Below are positions 5,017-5,135 of a stretch of 5,135 nucleotides of DNA, one piece after another. The first letter of the stretch is position 1; each line of letters opens with the position of its first letter. The notes beneath the pieces were generated by a model, which made no database searches, was not told where the DNA came from, and saw only the letters and a program-made list of their open reading frames with translations. Source of the DNA: Fidelibacterota bacterium (GTDB taxonomy: Bacteria > Fidelibacterota > UBA2242); contig JAUSPJ010000230.1 of the NCBI GenBank assembly GCA_030655795.1, positions 1 to 5,135 on the forward strand, written 5' to 3'. The position numbers were made by a program, and so were the translations under genes.

Positions 5017-5135
5017 CTGTCACTGAAGATTTACGGGAAAAATTCGGCAAGATTGCCGTGCGGGCGGCGAAAGCGGTCAATTATTCCAGCGCCGGTACAG
5101 TTGAATTTCTGATGGATAAGCATCGCAATATCTAT
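5007..5135 (+). pseudogene. accC: Inverted segment of the biotin carboxylase gene (accC central part)
   Basis: On the plus strand, in the frame ending at 5135, 43 codons read PSPAVTEDLREKFGKIAVRA, then AKAVNYSSAGTVEFLMDKHR, then NIY. In AccC proteins this is the stretch just before the FMEMNTRIQVEH motif. The Glu of GTVEF (codon 5103-5105) corresponds to the metal-binding E276 of E. coli AccC. In a normal gene it would be followed within 12 residues by the PVTEMVTG found on the minus strand. The frame has a TAA at 4998-5000, so it has no start of its own. The 12 missing residues would include the catalytic equivalents of E288, N290, R292 and E296. The segment continues past the window edge. 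It is a displaced, inverted piece of the same gene or of a second copy. Confidence 0.85.

Overview
The window looks like bacterial chromosome of moderate base composition, most likely from the Fibrobacteres-Chlorobi-Bacteroidetes (FCB) superphylum or a related uncultured lineage. The evidence is a bacterial group II-type geranylgeranylglyceryl phosphate synthase, a split glycine decarboxylase (separate GcvPA), a Gram-negative-style outer-membrane beta-barrel end and a GmhA-type heptose isomerase. A phylum cannot be named safely from this sequence.

Layout, left to right. Positions 2-286 (+) hold the C-terminal end of a probable outer-membrane beta-barrel protein. It converges on xerD (329-1219, -), a complete XerC/XerD-family tyrosine recombinase with all catalytic residues. 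Positions 1220-1457 are non-coding and repeat-rich: three degenerate copies of a 24-25 bp repeat, a 75 bp imperfect inverted repeat containing a perfect 12 bp palindrome, and an 8 bp inverted pair, nested around each other. From 4566 down to 1458 the minus strand is a compact operon-like run: gcvH, gcvPA, GGGP synthase, gmhA. Gaps are 5 nt, 5 nt and a 1 nt overlap. The end of a biotin carboxylase gene (accC) lies 28 nt upstream of gcvH.

How the genes relate. GcvH and GcvPA are the lipoyl carrier and one half of the P-protein of the glycine cleavage system. The PLP-binding partner GcvPB and the T-protein are not in the window, and the slot where gcvPB is usually found is taken by the GGGP synthase. 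GGGP synthase makes the first ether bond of archaeal-type lipids, and GmhA starts ADP-heptose synthesis for the outer envelope. The run therefore mixes one-carbon/acyl-carrier metabolism with envelope synthesis, and the tight spacing suggests one transcript.

The most striking observation is at the right edge. The accC reading frame switches strand at 5007-5016. Left of this point the minus strand encodes the AccC C-terminus from the PVTEMVTG motif onward. Right of it the plus strand encodes the segment that should lie just before (PSPAVTEDLREKFG to GTVEFLMDKHRNIY). The junction is a 10 bp sequence read as part of AccC on both strands. This is either a small inversion or, more likely, a fold-back chimera from amplification or assembly. 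As written, accC is not intact.
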